This document shows, piece by piece, positions 1 through 11,870 of a stretch of DNA of 64,000 nucleotides; position 1 is the stretch's first letter, and every line of letters starts with the position of its first letter. Under the pieces are notes generated by a model. The model worked only from the letters and a program-made list of their open reading frames with translations. It searched no databases and was not told the DNA's origin. The position numbers were made by a program, and so were the translations under genes. Origin of the DNA: Schistocephalus solidus (lineage: Eukaryota > Platyhelminthes > Cestoda > Diphyllobothriidea > Diphyllobothriidae); contig WEDG01001497.1 of the NCBI GenBank assembly GCA_017591395.1, positions 328,610 through 392,609 on the forward strand. Direction: 5' to 3'.

Positions 1-964
1 GAACCCAAAATAAAGCAATTTCAAGCAAAGATAACCCTGATTGAACACTTAAGTGTAGACCATAGTAACAAATAACTTTATCACCACCGAAAATTTACCA
101 TCGTTTATTAAGGGGAAAATTACCGGTGTTCTTCGATTGGCGATGTACACGGATGTACGAAATGTTACTTTACAGCTATCAGTAACCATGATTTATACGC
201 CTAAATTCATTGGGTTTTTTGCACAATCTCCAGATAAGAGCTCTAACAACAAATGTGTACTTTACATGGCATCCGAACGGTCGCGCATGATGATTGTCCA
301 GTATACGTTTTCTTTGACGATAGTGTCATTCTGTCTATGCTGCTAGCTACTGTGCGACAGGAAAGTTCTCCTTGGCGCGAATATTCCCGCATTGAAGCCA
401 AAAAGCACGAGTCCGCAGCTGGGATTTAAGTTCTCACAGAAGCACTTGACACAGCATCAAATTTCCGACTGTCAATACTCGGGATAGAGGCGTGACCAGC
501 CAAAAAACTAGGCCGATTAGTAAAGTTCTCCTATCTTCGCTTTGTCAAGATAATTTTCCAAGTTTCTCAAAAAGTTAAGCCTGGGCCACAGAGATAAACG
601 GTTTCACGAAAACTGGGTCGCGACATATTGCCTCAAGCCTCGCGCCGGCAACACGGCCTTACCCCAGTTTTCCCAAAGTTGCTAGAAGAAAACTCGGAGT
701 GGCAGACGGCGTTTAGGCAGTGGCATATTACGAAACCCAGTCTCCGTGAACCTGCGAACCATCTGGAAAAGTAGTCGCTTACATGGTGCGGTTTGTAGCG
801 GCTAGGTAACTAAGGAAATATTTCGCGACGAGCTCATCGATTCAAAGACGAAACCCTCGAGCGTAGTTTTGGTCGGTTGTTGTGGCAATGACGGTTTACA
901 GCCTCCCTTAAACAGCTAAGAGCAGACAACTCAAAAATTCACAAAATCTAGAGTCAGTACTTAC
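1..964 (-). other. Presumed intron 2 of the syntaxin-6-like gene (no exon seen)
   Basis: This stretch follows, in the minus direction, the GTAAGT donor at the end of the exon at 965-1215. I read it in all frames for the next syntaxin-6 exon (linker, SNARE coiled coil, membrane anchor) and found nothing convincing, so the remaining exons probably lie beyond the left edge. Short open frames here have no recognisable features. Confidence 0.5.
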
Positions 965-1215
965 GGTTTGTGAGCTGGAGTGAATCCATTCGTCTTTTCC
1001 ACCTTCCGGCTGACAGTGCCATTCACAGCGGCGTGTGTGGGAATTTCAAAACTAACAGATTTCCGGTTGCTGTTGAGATCGCGTGGGTCGGCCAAATTGT
1101 CTTTGACCCTGCGTACAATCGCCTTCACGTCATGCAGGAAAAACTGCCTTGAACGCAACTCATCAGCAGGAATGAAGAATTTTGCGGGATTTTTTTCTAC
1201 GATCAATACTGTCTC
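965..1215 (-). CDS. stx6: Syntaxin-6-like SNARE, exon 2 (partial gene)
   Basis: This exon encodes the second half of the syntaxin-6 N-terminal helical domain. Seen: it opens with ETVLIVEKNPAKF and continues with ELRSRQFFLHDVKAIVRRVKDN, which lines up with the family pattern ETI-IVE-NP-KF followed by a helix ending in VRDMKD. The acceptor CTTCAG precedes the first codon (GAG) and the donor GTAAGT follows base 965. The length is 251 nt, so it enters in phase 0 and leaves in phase 2. The tail (about residues 45-84) is Ser/Thr/Asn-rich, as expected for the linker before the SNARE motif. Known for the family: syntaxin-6 is a Qc-SNARE of the trans-Golgi network and endosomes that works in vesicle fusion. 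The SNARE motif and transmembrane anchor are not in the window. It pairs with the exon at 4306-4491. Confidence 0.9.
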
Positions 1216-4200
1216 CTGAAGATTAGACATTAAATGCGATGTCGTTAAGATTATCTACTTATAAAACTGAGGCAAAATGTGTGTTGCACACGCGGAGTGA
1301 GGTGGGGAAGAAATACGCAAACAGGATTAGTACTTACAGTGCGTCCTGACGGTAAGACAACTGAGAGTAGAGCAAATGAGACGGCAGCTGTTTCGGGCTT
1401 ATTCCCTCTATCTTCGCAAGCGTACGAGCTAGAGAAGCGTAAATTAAAGCACACCACCCAGATGGTTTGCAGATGAGATAGCGACATACAAGGCAACACC
1501 TTTAGATGTGACTGGGATTCAATTCGCGAAATCGAAAAGCAAAGGCAAATGGCAAATGGCCACCATCCAATGAAATTTTACACAGGCAACCATCGACTTA
1601 TGGAGTACATGCTCATTCACATGTCAGGTTGGACAAAGGGCCTCGTTAGTGCCATGGTCCGCGCATGTCTATGAGCGTACACGACTCACTGAATACAATG
1701 CCTGTTACGGCGTCAGCAGAAACCGATGGCTGCGGACAGAGACTTACAGCACGGTAGTTGATCAGCTGCCTTTATTTATATAGGCGTAACCATTTCGCAA
1801 ATGCAATCTGTGGAAACCAGTTCTGGATCCCAAATTTGCGTCAGAAGACTGTGTACTAATTTGGATAGAATTTTGAAGAAGCCCTCGTTGACTACCACCA
1901 AAGGTGGTACCCGCCAGGAGATTTGTAGTTCCTTAGTTCAGCCATCACATCAAACATCTTCGCAGATGGTGTGCCGCAGTCAGTCACGTTTGAGCCCTGG
2001 GGCGTCGTCTGGCTGGATCTCAGCCAAAGGACGTAAGGAAAATGTCCTCTTCACTGGAGTACCCTGTCTGTCAGTGAAAAGCTGACTGAAACCCCCTGAT
2101 TATAATGGAATTTCGAGACAAGAAGTAAACGACAGACTCGTCTTCAAAACCTATTCGACCCCCTGGTCGCACCGTTGGCCGAAGCGTGTTCCCGACAGCA
2201 GATTGTTTTGGACGAGAGTTCATTTCGGTCGTGTCGACACAGAGCGTCTGGCCTCATGACTCAAATCCCCGGAAGCAGCCCATCTGGCAGTTTTGTGCGA
2301 AATCTACGTCTTAAAACTATGCCTGCTGTTGTCTATTAGTTCTGAAAGGTAGGTAGGAGGGTATACTTCAGACCGGGTTGGTTATTTTCAACTGAGGACG
2401 CTTTGGTGGAGGTAGACAAAGTCCACACTGAAATGCGCCAACGGTCGCATAGTTAGGCTCTGCGTTGCAGGTGCACGAAGAGTCCTTATGTTCCTACATG
2501 CGAGACGCAGATTGTTTCTCCTTCCTGGCATAAGCTTGCATATTTACCATTCAGAACATTGGCGATGGCCCACAGGCTTCGGCTGCCAGGAAACAACGCA
2601 GACTCTGGCAAATGAGGATTTTGTACTACATAAGTTCAGGAGTCTGGTACAAATTTCATGTTACAATTGTTAGCTCGACCTTTTTAATAGAAGTCCACTC
2701 CGCAAGACAGTAGTGACAAGATGAACATTTTTAATGTTGGTTCACGACCGCCTGTTTACAGTACTATCAAATGGGGTGGCCGGATTCCAGGCCTCAACTC
2801 TCCGGATTAGATTAACTGCCCGACTTGACAGACGCAAGTTTGCACAGAGGAGCCAGAAGAGGAGGTTTGCCGGGGTAACACATTTTATCTCGTGGCTGTC
2901 ACATCGGCACAGATAATCAAAGATTGAAGCGAAAAACGAGACGACTATGACGTGGGAACCCGGTCAAGGGATGAATGGATTCAAGCCCGACTTCACCTGA
3001 CTGCCATTCCATCAGGGTCCTGTGCTGGTTATAATTCCGCTTCCCCTCGCCCTACCACCCTGCAACGATCACTATCTGTGTAAGTGGACATCAATGGGCT
3101 TCCCCCCGTCCCTTCTACACTATTGGCTTTCCCATCACTCATCAGTGTAAAACCTAATTGTGCATTAATATAACATTCCGGACAATTTTCATACCTACCC
3201 ACTCCTACGAAGCTGTATACAGAAAGGTAAAAGATACGACCCAGTCCGCTACTGGCAACTGCCATAAAATCGAAGGTGATTGGCTAGTTTTCCTAAGTTA
3301 ACTGGCTCTCGAATAGTCGGCAACAGATGAGGGTGGCCAAGAGGATCAGTCCAAAAGCCCAGACTAACGAACCATCAGTCTTGATTATCGATTCATTTCC
3401 TTGATTATTAGTACCTTCCTGATGAGTAGCCGTTTGGATGATAGAAACCTGCGTCCCCGGCAAGTAAAGAAGTAATCGATATGATTTTGGTCCGCAGACC
3501 ATCTGGACATGGAAGGGGGCTTCATGTGCATTGACGCATTTAGAGTTTGAAAGGAAATTGTTTGATGAACCGGGGAGGATGCATCGCGACATTCGAAGTG
3601 ACAATGATCGGATCAATTTTTTTAGCTGTTCTACATCCCTCCCGTGCGTGTACTGACGATGTATCTTTTGGGTAACTGGAAAGTCAATTCTGCAATAATT
3701 CATCAGCTAAACGACCATAACCTGTCACTGCGCTTCCATAGGTCAAAATGCTGTTAACTCGGCCTCAGGAAAACCTCCCTAGTTTACCGCACACTCGGTG
3801 AGATAAAGCATTACATCGCACGCTACTTACGATTTCAACCTGCCCCCTCTCTCCCCGTAAAACGAACCCGCAGAACAATGGCCAGCAGGTCCCGCACCCA
3901 TACACCATCTGCTTCGACGGGTAAATTAAGCAGGAAATAGTCACTGTGATCTGTCGCCTTAATCCGCCCATATTACGTCTTGCAAACTAGCCTAGTTCAA
4001 TTAACACCACCCATGTGTGAATACACTATTTAAGTCGAGACCCTTCGCAACGAAGGATCGCCTTGATCAACTGTAAAATGCTTAGGCTGAATAAAGGCAT
4101 GCCATTGGTGATTAGTGTCTATAGTTATGTGCCCTAAATAGTAGCATTGGATGTTCACTTCAATACTAAAGTGTGCTCCGTGGTATACTCCGATGGCATT

Positions 4201-4305
4201 TACTCAGGCATTTCGGTTATCATTGTAAAGCGTTCAATTCAGAGTTCAGTGGGGTTGAAGATATCCCGAAAACAGAAAGATTGTGGCATGGTAAGTAATG
4301 CAAAC
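1216..4305 (-). other. Intron 1 of the syntaxin-6-like gene
   Basis: This 3.09-kb interval lies between the donor CAG|GTTTGC at 4306/4305 and the acceptor CTTCAG|GAG at 1216/1215. Both flanking exons are in phase 0 across it, and the joined reading gives the continuous family motif WDLEDLQ-ETV. The donor is weaker than consensus after GT. The intron carries several short open frames; the longest on the gene's strand (3293-3703) is discussed among the findings. I see no LINE remnants here, in sharp contrast to the sequence right of 10 kb. Confidence 0.75.
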
Positions 4306-4491
4306 CTGTAAGTCTTCCAGATCCCATTCGATGTTACGAATAGTCTGCCTAAGTGCAGTCTCGGCAGTTTTGATGTTGGCAGACTTGCCTAAAACGTTAC
4401 TCTTCCAGGCCTCATATTCTGTATTGGCTTGAGCAAGGGACTTGATAACTTCGTCCTTTACAACATAAAACGGATCCGAACGTTCCGTCAT
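4306..4491 (-). CDS. stx6: Syntaxin-6-like SNARE, exon 1 with start codon
   Basis: This exon encodes 62 residues from the start Met, the first half of the syntaxin-6 N-terminal domain. Seen: DPFYVVKDEV at residues 6-15 and RNIEWDLEDLQ at 52-62, matching the family landmarks DPFFVVK-EV and R-IEWDLEDL. It ends in frame at CAG before a GT donor. Met at 4491 is the natural start because it lies just before the conserved DPF and directly after a strong acceptor-like sequence at 4498-4520. Family knowledge: the domain forms an antiparallel three-helix bundle that regulates SNARE assembly at the trans-Golgi network. The exon is uninterrupted and shows no decay, unlike the retroelement frames elsewhere. 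It is probably the only host protein gene in the window. Confidence 0.9.
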
Positions 4492-4497
4492 TGATAT

Positions 4498-4520
4498 CTA
4501 AAGGAGACAAAATAATGGCG
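4498..4520 (-). promoter_or_regulatory. 3' splice acceptor or spliced-leader acceptor before the stx6 ATG
   Basis: On the minus strand a pyrimidine-rich run ending TTTTGTCTCCTTTAG lies immediately upstream, with only ATATCA between the AG and the start codon. That is a textbook 3' splice site. It could end an intron in the 5' UTR or be a trans-splice acceptor, since flatworms add a spliced leader to many mRNAs. The sequence cannot separate the two. Confidence 0.6.
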
Positions 4521-5568
4521 GAGAAACATCCCAAACGTATGGTATTTCCACTTTTGGATAATAAATAAGGACAGCAAAGAAAGCAAGAGTGAGTCAAAGC
4601 CCAATCGCAGCAGTCAGGATCGGCTATGAACCTGGAGGTGCAGCACAAGATTAAGGTTATCACTCATTCTGGCGCACTCATGCTGTTGAACAACAAAACT
4701 GAAATCGATAGGTATTACAAACGAAGATATGGGTGACTGCAATTAACATTTCTGGTTGTTGTACCATGGTCAACCGGTCATTCCACAGCCCAAGACCGGA
4801 GAAATCTGAGGTTTTAAAATGGACCAACATTATAACACGAGGCCAGGTGTTCAGGCCCTGTCAACTGCGATTGGAAAGGCATGACAGCAAAAAGTTCACC
4901 AGAGATAATGCAGACATTTCATTTTGCCTCAGGGCAACCATACTCAACCTAGTATCAATGACCCCAATTAAGTACTCCGTGACTCCGAAGACTATCAGGC
5001 TAAACGTTGCAAATTATGCCCGCCGGAAACCATGGCTACCTTTTTGTTGTAGTTCTCAAAGCAAAAAGAAAAAATTAAAGCCATGTGGCCGATAGGGATT
5101 TATTTGTAACTACTGTTTCAAATGAGTTAATATAGCACACGACCAAGATTACGGCATCCAGAACAGCCGGAGTTCTGGGCAAACCCTAGAATGGCGATGA
5201 ATCAGGTTCACAAGCAACGTCAATTAGCTTCGAGAATGTTGGATCAGATACCACACATTTCAATTATTCGGACGATATGGTGATCCTCGAACAGTATTAT
5301 TCTTTATCCTTTAAATATCAATAAAGTTTACACAGACAATCAAGTCCTTCTCGCTGACGCTGAACAAATCCCTGATAATCAATAAGCGAGAGGTTGTTCT
5401 AAACTTTCAGTAAAATTGTCATGTGATTAATAGTAAAAGACTGAGGAGGCTTCGAAACTAAACGAAGTTTGGTATTCTTAGTATGACCGACGTCTGCGCA
5501 GAGCTGCCGATACAGAGCAGTTACACCATCTGTCTTACTGTCTAATCTGTTGCTTTTGAATACATCTC
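4521..5568. other. Upstream flank of stx6, no gene recognised
   Basis: This interval would hold the promoter or 5' UTR intron of the minus-strand syntaxin gene. I saw no clear TATA-type element. A 120-residue plus-strand frame (4733-5095) has no recognisable domain and an irregular composition, so I do not call it. Confidence 0.4.
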
Positions 5569-6959
5569 AACATACCCTGGAAGATCTTCACCCGAATCCT
5601 ACTCAATCGTCTGAACAGTCACCTAGAGCAAGGCCTGCTCCCGGAAAGCCAATGTGGCTTCTGTCGACACCGCGGAACAACCGACATGATCTTTGTCGCA
5701 CGCCAGCTATAAGAGAAGTTCCTTTGACCCATTTGTGAAAAACTCGGCGGCCTCGGTGGGATTCGAACCCACGCCAGCAAGGGGAAGGCTCAAGTACAGC
5801 CAACGCTCTAGAAGTGCCAGAAGATGCGAATTCACCAATACACTACCTTCGTGGACCTGACGAAAGCCTTTGACACGGTGAATCGCGATGGACTGTAGAA
5901 AGTCATGCGGAAATTCAGCTGTCCGGGGCGGTTCACGCACATGGTGCGTCAGCTTCATGACGGGATGACGGCACGCGTCACTGACAACGGGATGGTATCC
6001 GAAGCATTCGCAGTGACCAACGGAGTGAAGCAGGGCTGCTTATTGCCCCCACACTGTTCAGTCTCATGTTATCTGCTATGCTGATGAACGCCTACCGTGA
6101 CGAGCAGCCTGGGATCCACATCGCCTATAGAACTGACGGACACCTCAACAGTCGGCGTATGTTGGCTTCAACGCGTGTGTCTACGATTAAAGTCCATGGC
6201 TTGCTCTTCGCGGACGACTGCGCCCTTAGCACCGTGACGGAGGAGGACATGCAATGGAGTATGGACCTCTTTGCCACAGGCTGCGCCAATTTTGGATTAA
6301 CAATCAGTACAGCCAAAACGTTTATCATGCAACAGTCGGCACCCAGCGCGGAATATAATGCTGCCCGAATCAATGTAAACGGTGCTCAACTCAAAAACGT
6401 GGAAACCGTTGCTTATCTGGAAAGCACGATGTCACGCAACACGAGAATCGATGACAAGGTTGCCCAACGGATCTCCAAAGCTAGTCAGGCCTTCGGCAGA
6501 CTGCAGGCCTCCATGTGGAATTGCCATGATATTCCCCTGAACACCAAACTGAAGATGTACCAGGCCGTCGTCTTGATGTAACTCCTTTATGGAGTGGAGA
6601 CCTGGACCGTCTACTTGAACCAAGCAAGGAAGCTGAATCACTTCCATCTCAGCTGCCTCCGCATAATACTGAAGCTGAGATGGCAAGACAGGATCCCAGA
6701 CACGGAAGTCCTGGAGCAGGCCGGAATCCTCAGCATCCACGCCATGCTGAGGCAAGTGCAACTGCGATGGAGCAGCCACCTGATGAGGATGGACAACGAG
6801 CGAATACCTAAACGACTTTTCTAAGGAGATGTCACTACGGGTGCTCGCCGACAGGGAGGTCAAGTACGACGCTACAAGGACACTTTGAAGAAATCTCTGA
6901 AGCAACTGCAAATCAACCCGGCGACCTGGGTGGACCTGGCTGCAATGGCTCCTTCTTAA
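5569..6959 (+). pseudogene. Decayed non-LTR reverse transcriptase of cestode type
   Basis: This is the palm, thumb and C-terminal region of a LINE reverse transcriptase. Seen in order: NIPWKIFTRILLNRLN and QCGFCRHRGTTDMIF near 5569-5705; VDLTKAFDTVNRDGL near 5850; NGVKQGC near 6020; LLFADDCAL, with the catalytic FADD, near 6205; RINVNGAQLKNVETVAYL near 6375; [10 protein letters not shown] and [17 protein letters not shown] near 6640-6720; and a C-terminal LKKSLKQLQINPATW ending at TAA 6957-6959. In-frame stops occur near 5710, 5896, 6579 and 6822. A base appears lost in the run at about 6045, and a tRNA-derived insert splits the frame at 5720-5809. It cannot encode an active enzyme. From memory the wording closely matches RT copies abundant in diphyllobothriidean tapeworm genomes. 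Confidence 0.85.
5720..5809 (-). repeat. tRNA-derived SINE fragment inserted in the RT
   Basis: On the minus strand this segment contains a perfect tRNA T-arm (GTGGG TTCGAAT CCCAC) with a B box matching GGTTCGAATCC, preceded by an anticodon- and variable-arm-like stretch and followed by CGAGGCCGCC. The A box and 5' acceptor half are missing, so it looks like a 5'-truncated tRNA-derived SINE (tRNA-Leu-like flavour), not a functional tRNA. It interrupts the reverse transcriptase codons and is bracketed by a 6-bp direct repeat, AGAAGT, at 5714-5719 and 5810-5815, which reads as a target-site duplication. Confidence 0.75.
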
Positions 6960-7250
6960 TGTGCCCTTCATGGCACTTCCACTCAGTGGGATCCGAGCCA
7001 GGTGTGGTGGTACGCCCAAGGGCGGCTCCGGCTGCGCCAGCCACCTGCGCCCTCTCCCATCTCCGGTCTTCTTGACTCTGTCATGACACCGGGCTTAGGC
7101 GGGGGAGGAGGACAGAGTGCGGTAGATGCAGCGCAAGTCTACTATCACTTTAAACTAAATCACGCGGAAGTCACCGTCCTTGCATCACCCTTCCGTGGAG
7201 TATAAGGTGGACATCGTCGGACTACGACGGTTGAACTGTCGAATACATTC
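6960..7250 (+). other. Probable 3' trailer of the RT remnant
   Basis: This GC-richer stretch directly follows the RT stop and contains no frame of its own. It is probably the LINE 3' UTR. No clear A-rich tail or target duplication was found to fix its end. Confidence 0.3.
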
Positions 7251-10200
7251 TAGTAAGTCGACGGTGGCGAACGATGAGGTCTATCGATGTGCCATGAGGT
7301 GAGGAAAATGCGATTTCTGACTTATCTATCTTACTTCCTTAATGAACTCACTAAGTTCTGATGACAAAACAAAGTCAAGATGACTATAAAGCCAAGTGGA
7401 CGCAGTGCCTGATAAAAATAAATAGGCCACCTGCGAGTCACCACTGACTGGACCCGTAACTCTAAGCACCATCGTGCATTCGGCGGATCTTTGACCCCAC
7501 GCACGTCAGAGTATTATAAGGATCATAGAAAGGTGTCAGTCTTCATTTTGGGAATGAGTTATGTTATCAGGTTGAAACCTTCAAATTCACAAATTTCAAT
7601 GTTTTGTGAGTTTCAACACGTTTATTGGTTGAGTATAGTAAATAGCAATGCGTTAGGTCTTTACTGGATTTACCGTGTGCTTTTTTCTTCCCCTATACAC
7701 CAGTGACTTGTCCGAGGCCAGCAAACTATACTTGAGGTTAGGCGAATCGACTGACGCGAGCCAAAATCGCCATCCATCGCGATGGCCGGAGCCTACGCGT
7801 TCAGCCTCGGAGGTCCCAAAAAGAAGCAAAACCAAGGATATGGCACGCTCTGCCATAAATTAAGGACGTCTCAGAAGTGACTGAGTGCATTTTTGCCAGA
7901 CAAGGTTTTGGCACTACATATCGGTACAGAACTTCCATGGACGGAAGGCTAAGGAAAATCAAAGACACACTAAACCTCAAAGAGTAATCTGAGGTAATTT
8001 ATCGCATCCCATGCCTAAACTGTCTTTGTAATTACACAGACCAGGTTGAACGCATGCTGGGATCGCGCATACGTAAGCATAAGTTAGCTGTGCGACGGTG
8101 CGACGAATTATCGCAAGTTGCTGCCCAGACCTACGGAACGGGATATGAGTTCAACCTCGCGGCCGTCATGATAATCGCTCACGCCGGAAAAAAGATGAGC
8201 TGCGAATGAATTGAAGCCTGGTACACAGATTGGAACTAAATCAATAGATATATCGCGTTGGAGCTGGCGTACGCAGTCCTGTGCAACCATCTTTAGAATT
8301 GTGTTAGTGATCATTGATTGGTTTGTCCCCCCCCCCATAAGCCTCGTCTTTGTGTTGCTGTTGTCATCGCTAACGCTGGACTCCAGCGGGAGTTTGAAAG
8401 TTCAAAATAAATATTTTTTTCTGGTGTTCGATCAGACTTCTTCCTTGCTTACGCAATCTCCTGGGACTCAAATCACTGCATTTACTCGTGAATTGTTAGC
8501 ATTTTCAAACCCCCAAAACGACCTTTCTAATGCCGGTTTATGCCACCATCCGATAGTAGCAGTTCGCAAATGTTTTATTTTGACAAACACGTACAGACAA
8601 TATATTTGAGATAAGCTCGGTCACCTTTTCTTCATGTGCGCAAAAAAGGACATTTCCAGGTTCCCTTGGCACTCCTTTAATCAGGAAACAAACTAGTTAA
8701 CTTTTAGGCGGAAAAAATGCAAGTCTTGCGTCTACAACACAAATTAACAACCTCAACGGTACGAACGGTTAAGGTGTAATGTAATGGGAAGAGCCATAAA
8801 CGCCAGTGAGAGGAAGAGGAGGTAATTTGCGTTTTCAGGCTTAAGGCATATGTGCTCAAAGCAAATCATTGCCTCGTATGTTGTCATCCTAGGTATAACG
8901 CGATATGCGCGTGGCAAACAACGCGTGATCGGAACTCCGAAGTGCTGATTGGAAACCCTTCAGCGGATGACGTTTCCATATTCAACGTGTCTCAGTACTA
9001 ACAACTTGCACTATCTCCTGTGTTTAGAACAGGTTCTGCCGGAAACAAGAGATCCATTTGCATACGAAACCCTTTGAGATTACATAAGTGGAAGAACGCA
9101 TGCTTTTTGGAATGAAGGTCGCTCGGCAAATCTAAATGAGTTTAGCGTCCAAAATAGCCATTAATTTGATGAGATAGACATTACCTTTTTGAGTTGTTCT
9201 TATTTGTAAACGGTACAATTAAAGGCCTTAATCAGGCTTTTCTTGATATGACATAGTGGGGTGGATATTTTTCTCTATAATCGCCACGGTCCTTGAGCAG
9301 GCTGCAGACGTAATGATATCCAAAACTTTCTTATCTCCTAATGCTTCACCATTTCAGATTATCTTGAATTTATAGGGGTATAAGGTGGGCCGGAGGTTTT
9401 TCAAGTGCATGGCGTACAACGGAAAACTATCGTCTCCGGGGCTGAAGATCGCAATGTAGAGGGTCTCGGCATCCATTATCTAGATGTATGAAGAGTACTA
9501 CAACTTACTGATTGCATACTGGGTCACTGTGCTACTAAACGAGCCACTCAGATTGTAAATCGATGGGTGAATATCGGGAAAAATTAAGTAATATGCAACG
9601 TTATCAAATACTTTATTTAAACCACACTAAGGACGATTAACTATTCAAATGCCTTTGGTGTTAGTTCGTGTTAATGGCAATTAACCATTCGCTCATGTAG
9701 GAGTACATCTCTTCCAACGACTTAACTATGCAAGTTCATAAACTCACATAATCGCTATCTGGTGTACCTAATCTAGTCAGTGCAAAACCCGACCAAGTTA
9801 TCTTAGCTTGCAATTTAGATGAGTATTGTCACAGAAAAACTTGTCAAGCCTAAAAACAGACATATAGTTTGGAGAAATAAATAACAGATCGCTCTGGTAA
9901 AACTTTTTGCTAATGAAAGCCTATAACCGGTCTCACCCGAATACCAGAGTTTTCGACAGAAATAAAAACTATATTCTAGTATCGCATTTGCATTCTGCTG
10001 TTGTAGCAGAACATTCCTCCCACCGTGATTAAGATCTCTTACATTCCTCGAACGGATAATTTGACGAAATCTCCATGAAAAATTCCATCTAAGGTCCTAC
10101 CAGATTCTGATTTACATGTTTCAGGCACCATAAAGGGGATATAACGAAACAATTTACTAGCATAATAAGTATAGCCAAAAAATTATTTCAATGGTGACCT

Positions 10201-10350
10201 ACACTTACATCAGGATGGCCTAACAAGACGTGCTGAAGGAAGCACCTTATTGTGCAGTGGATATTTGCAAAAGCCTTCGCCAATCATTTCAAATGAAGAT
10301 AAATTATAAGTATAAGTACTGCGACCCAGCCACTATTTGAAATGTTCCGC
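7251..10350. other. About 3.1 kb with no recognisable gene or repeat
   Basis: I found no protein domain, tRNA, or match to the LINE families that fill the rest of the window. The overlapping frames at 7653-7863 (both strands) and 8108-8609 are shadows without motifs. A C-run occurs at about 8328-8337. It may be plain intergenic DNA or repeats too old to recognise. Confidence 0.5.
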
Positions 10351-10600
10351 TATAGCTATACTCAATTGAGTATAATTGAGTACTTAAGTATAATTGAGTA
10401 GCAGACCTTTGAGGGTCAATAAAGTTCTTATAATCGCAAATGCTTATTTTTAATTGCCAACACATAAGATTTATGCGATCGATTCGTTTTTCTACGTGCC
10501 CGTGGTATTCGATATTAGTTAAAAATTGATGTGGCAGGTGAGTGGGACCACAAATTATGGAAATGAATTTGTATTCGACAGGATGCACCCGGGCATGTCA
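10351..10600 (-). repeat. Family C/D-like LINE 3' end with A/T-rich decanucleotide tail
   Basis: A TATAATTGAGTA-type unit is repeated at 10358-10400, next to a segment (GCAGACCTTTGA on the plus strand) resembling the 3' end of the C element at 30645. There the tail is an ATACTGAATT repeat. The tail includes two exact palindromes, TACTCAATTGAGTA and TACTTAAGTA. The element side is short and diverged, so the assignment is tentative. Confidence 0.35.
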
Positions 10601-11429
10601 GTGCCCAGTTATCGTCTTAAACGAATAATAATCATCATCTGTCAGCTACTGGCGCAAAAACAACAAATGACGTGGAATTCTAGTATTCTCGCTAGTGAGA
10701 ATAAGAATGATAACACTCCAGAAGGCATTACATGTTTGAGTTACACACAGCACGCTTAATGGCCTGTCAGTCATCATAAAGAGACAAAATAAATAAAGAG
10801 TTGATAACTCACATAAATGCGTGAATTTAAGCTGGTGGTGGAGAGATAATAGGCAAATAGGACGCGTTTTCGTTTGACCCGCCTAGGTTGTAGCCCAGTA
10901 AAATTGTATCCATTTCTATAATCTTTTCGTGTTTACCTGAGTATTTCTTAAAATATGTGTCAATCAGGATTATTTTATATCCCAATTCAGAGTAATCTTT
11001 TCTATTATGTTCATCTTGTGCAGTTCCGTACCATAACTTTGCAATAGCTGCAAGGTACTCCACTCAATTACGATCTATTGAATGCCCCTTTACTAAAGTT
11101 CGCATGGCTTATGCCACATGGTGTCCTCACCACTATACCTGGGGGATAGAAATAAACATTGGACTGCTTGTCGGATTTTGTTTTTACCTCACCCGTGTCC
11201 TTTGCTTTTCAGACTTTTCTTACTCTGTCCATTGGGAACGACACAGTGCTTATTTTGTTTGAAGATGTGGCAGTACTGTAGTATTCTTCCTCTTCAAAAG
11301 GTGGTTCCTCTGTATGCACTTGTATAAGAAATTGGATAAGAGGCTGGTCTTTATCAGAGTTATCGGTTAACCTGTTTCTCTGATAGTCTTTTAGACAAGG
11401 AATGGAGTATCGATTTCGTTTTGCCTTAT

Positions 11430-11690
11430 TTATGTAAGCAAAAATCCTTTTCGAATTTCTTGTATGTCTTTGACTATTTCTGACTCAAAGGCTAGTCTTT
11501 CTTTTCTCATAAGATTCCGACACTGATTTCGCTGTTTCTTAAAAGCGGAAAAATGTTTGGGTTGTTGATATCTGGCATATGTTCTCCACAGTCTTCTTTT
11601 TTTCTTAAGATTCCTTTTGATTTCCGATGTCACCCACTCGGTTTGGGAGACGCATGATTGCCTTTTAAGTGGACAGAATTTTTCTTCCAA
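11430..11690 (-). pseudogene. LINE ORF2 linker fragment (between EEP and RT)
   Basis: This 86-residue frame is strongly basic: WVTSEIKRNLKKKRRLW near residue 19, then a helix with FKKQRNQCRNLMRKERLAFES. This pattern (W-T-E-IK-L-KK-LW followed by F-K-RN-C-R) is the region between endonuclease and reverse transcriptase in CR1/Jockey-type ORF2. A longer homologous stretch is at 54653-55264. No EEP or RT is attached here, so it is an isolated relic. Confidence 0.6.
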
Positions 11691-11870
11691 CTGCTAGGTC
11701 AAGTTACTAATGAAGAATGGAATTTTCTAGCAGCAAGAAGACCAATTTTAATCGAGTCTTTGCACTAAATCAAACAGTCTACAGACATTAATTGGTTTAA
11801 ATTATTGAATAAATTAATTGAATCTTCCGTCCATTTGCCTTCGATACCATCACAGTTTGACCAGGAGAGT

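Noticed and set aside
137..346. 69-residue plus-strand frame at the left edge
   Set aside because: No motif, atypical composition, and it lies opposite the presumed intron of the minus-strand syntaxin gene.
1801..2085. 94-residue plus-strand frame in the stx6 intron
   Set aside because: Ser/Gln-rich without domain; antisense to the gene; no splice-site support.
4733..5095. 120-residue plus-strand frame divergent from stx6
   Set aside because: The length is notable, but there is no recognisable family, and the sequence is not supported by splice or regulatory signals.
5748..5815. Functional tRNA-Leu
   Set aside because: The 5' half with A box is missing, and the piece sits between target duplications inside a pseudogene.
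6432..7019. 195-residue minus-strand frame over the RT remnant
   Set aside because: It is the antisense shadow of the RT C-terminus, which has clear motifs on the plus strand.
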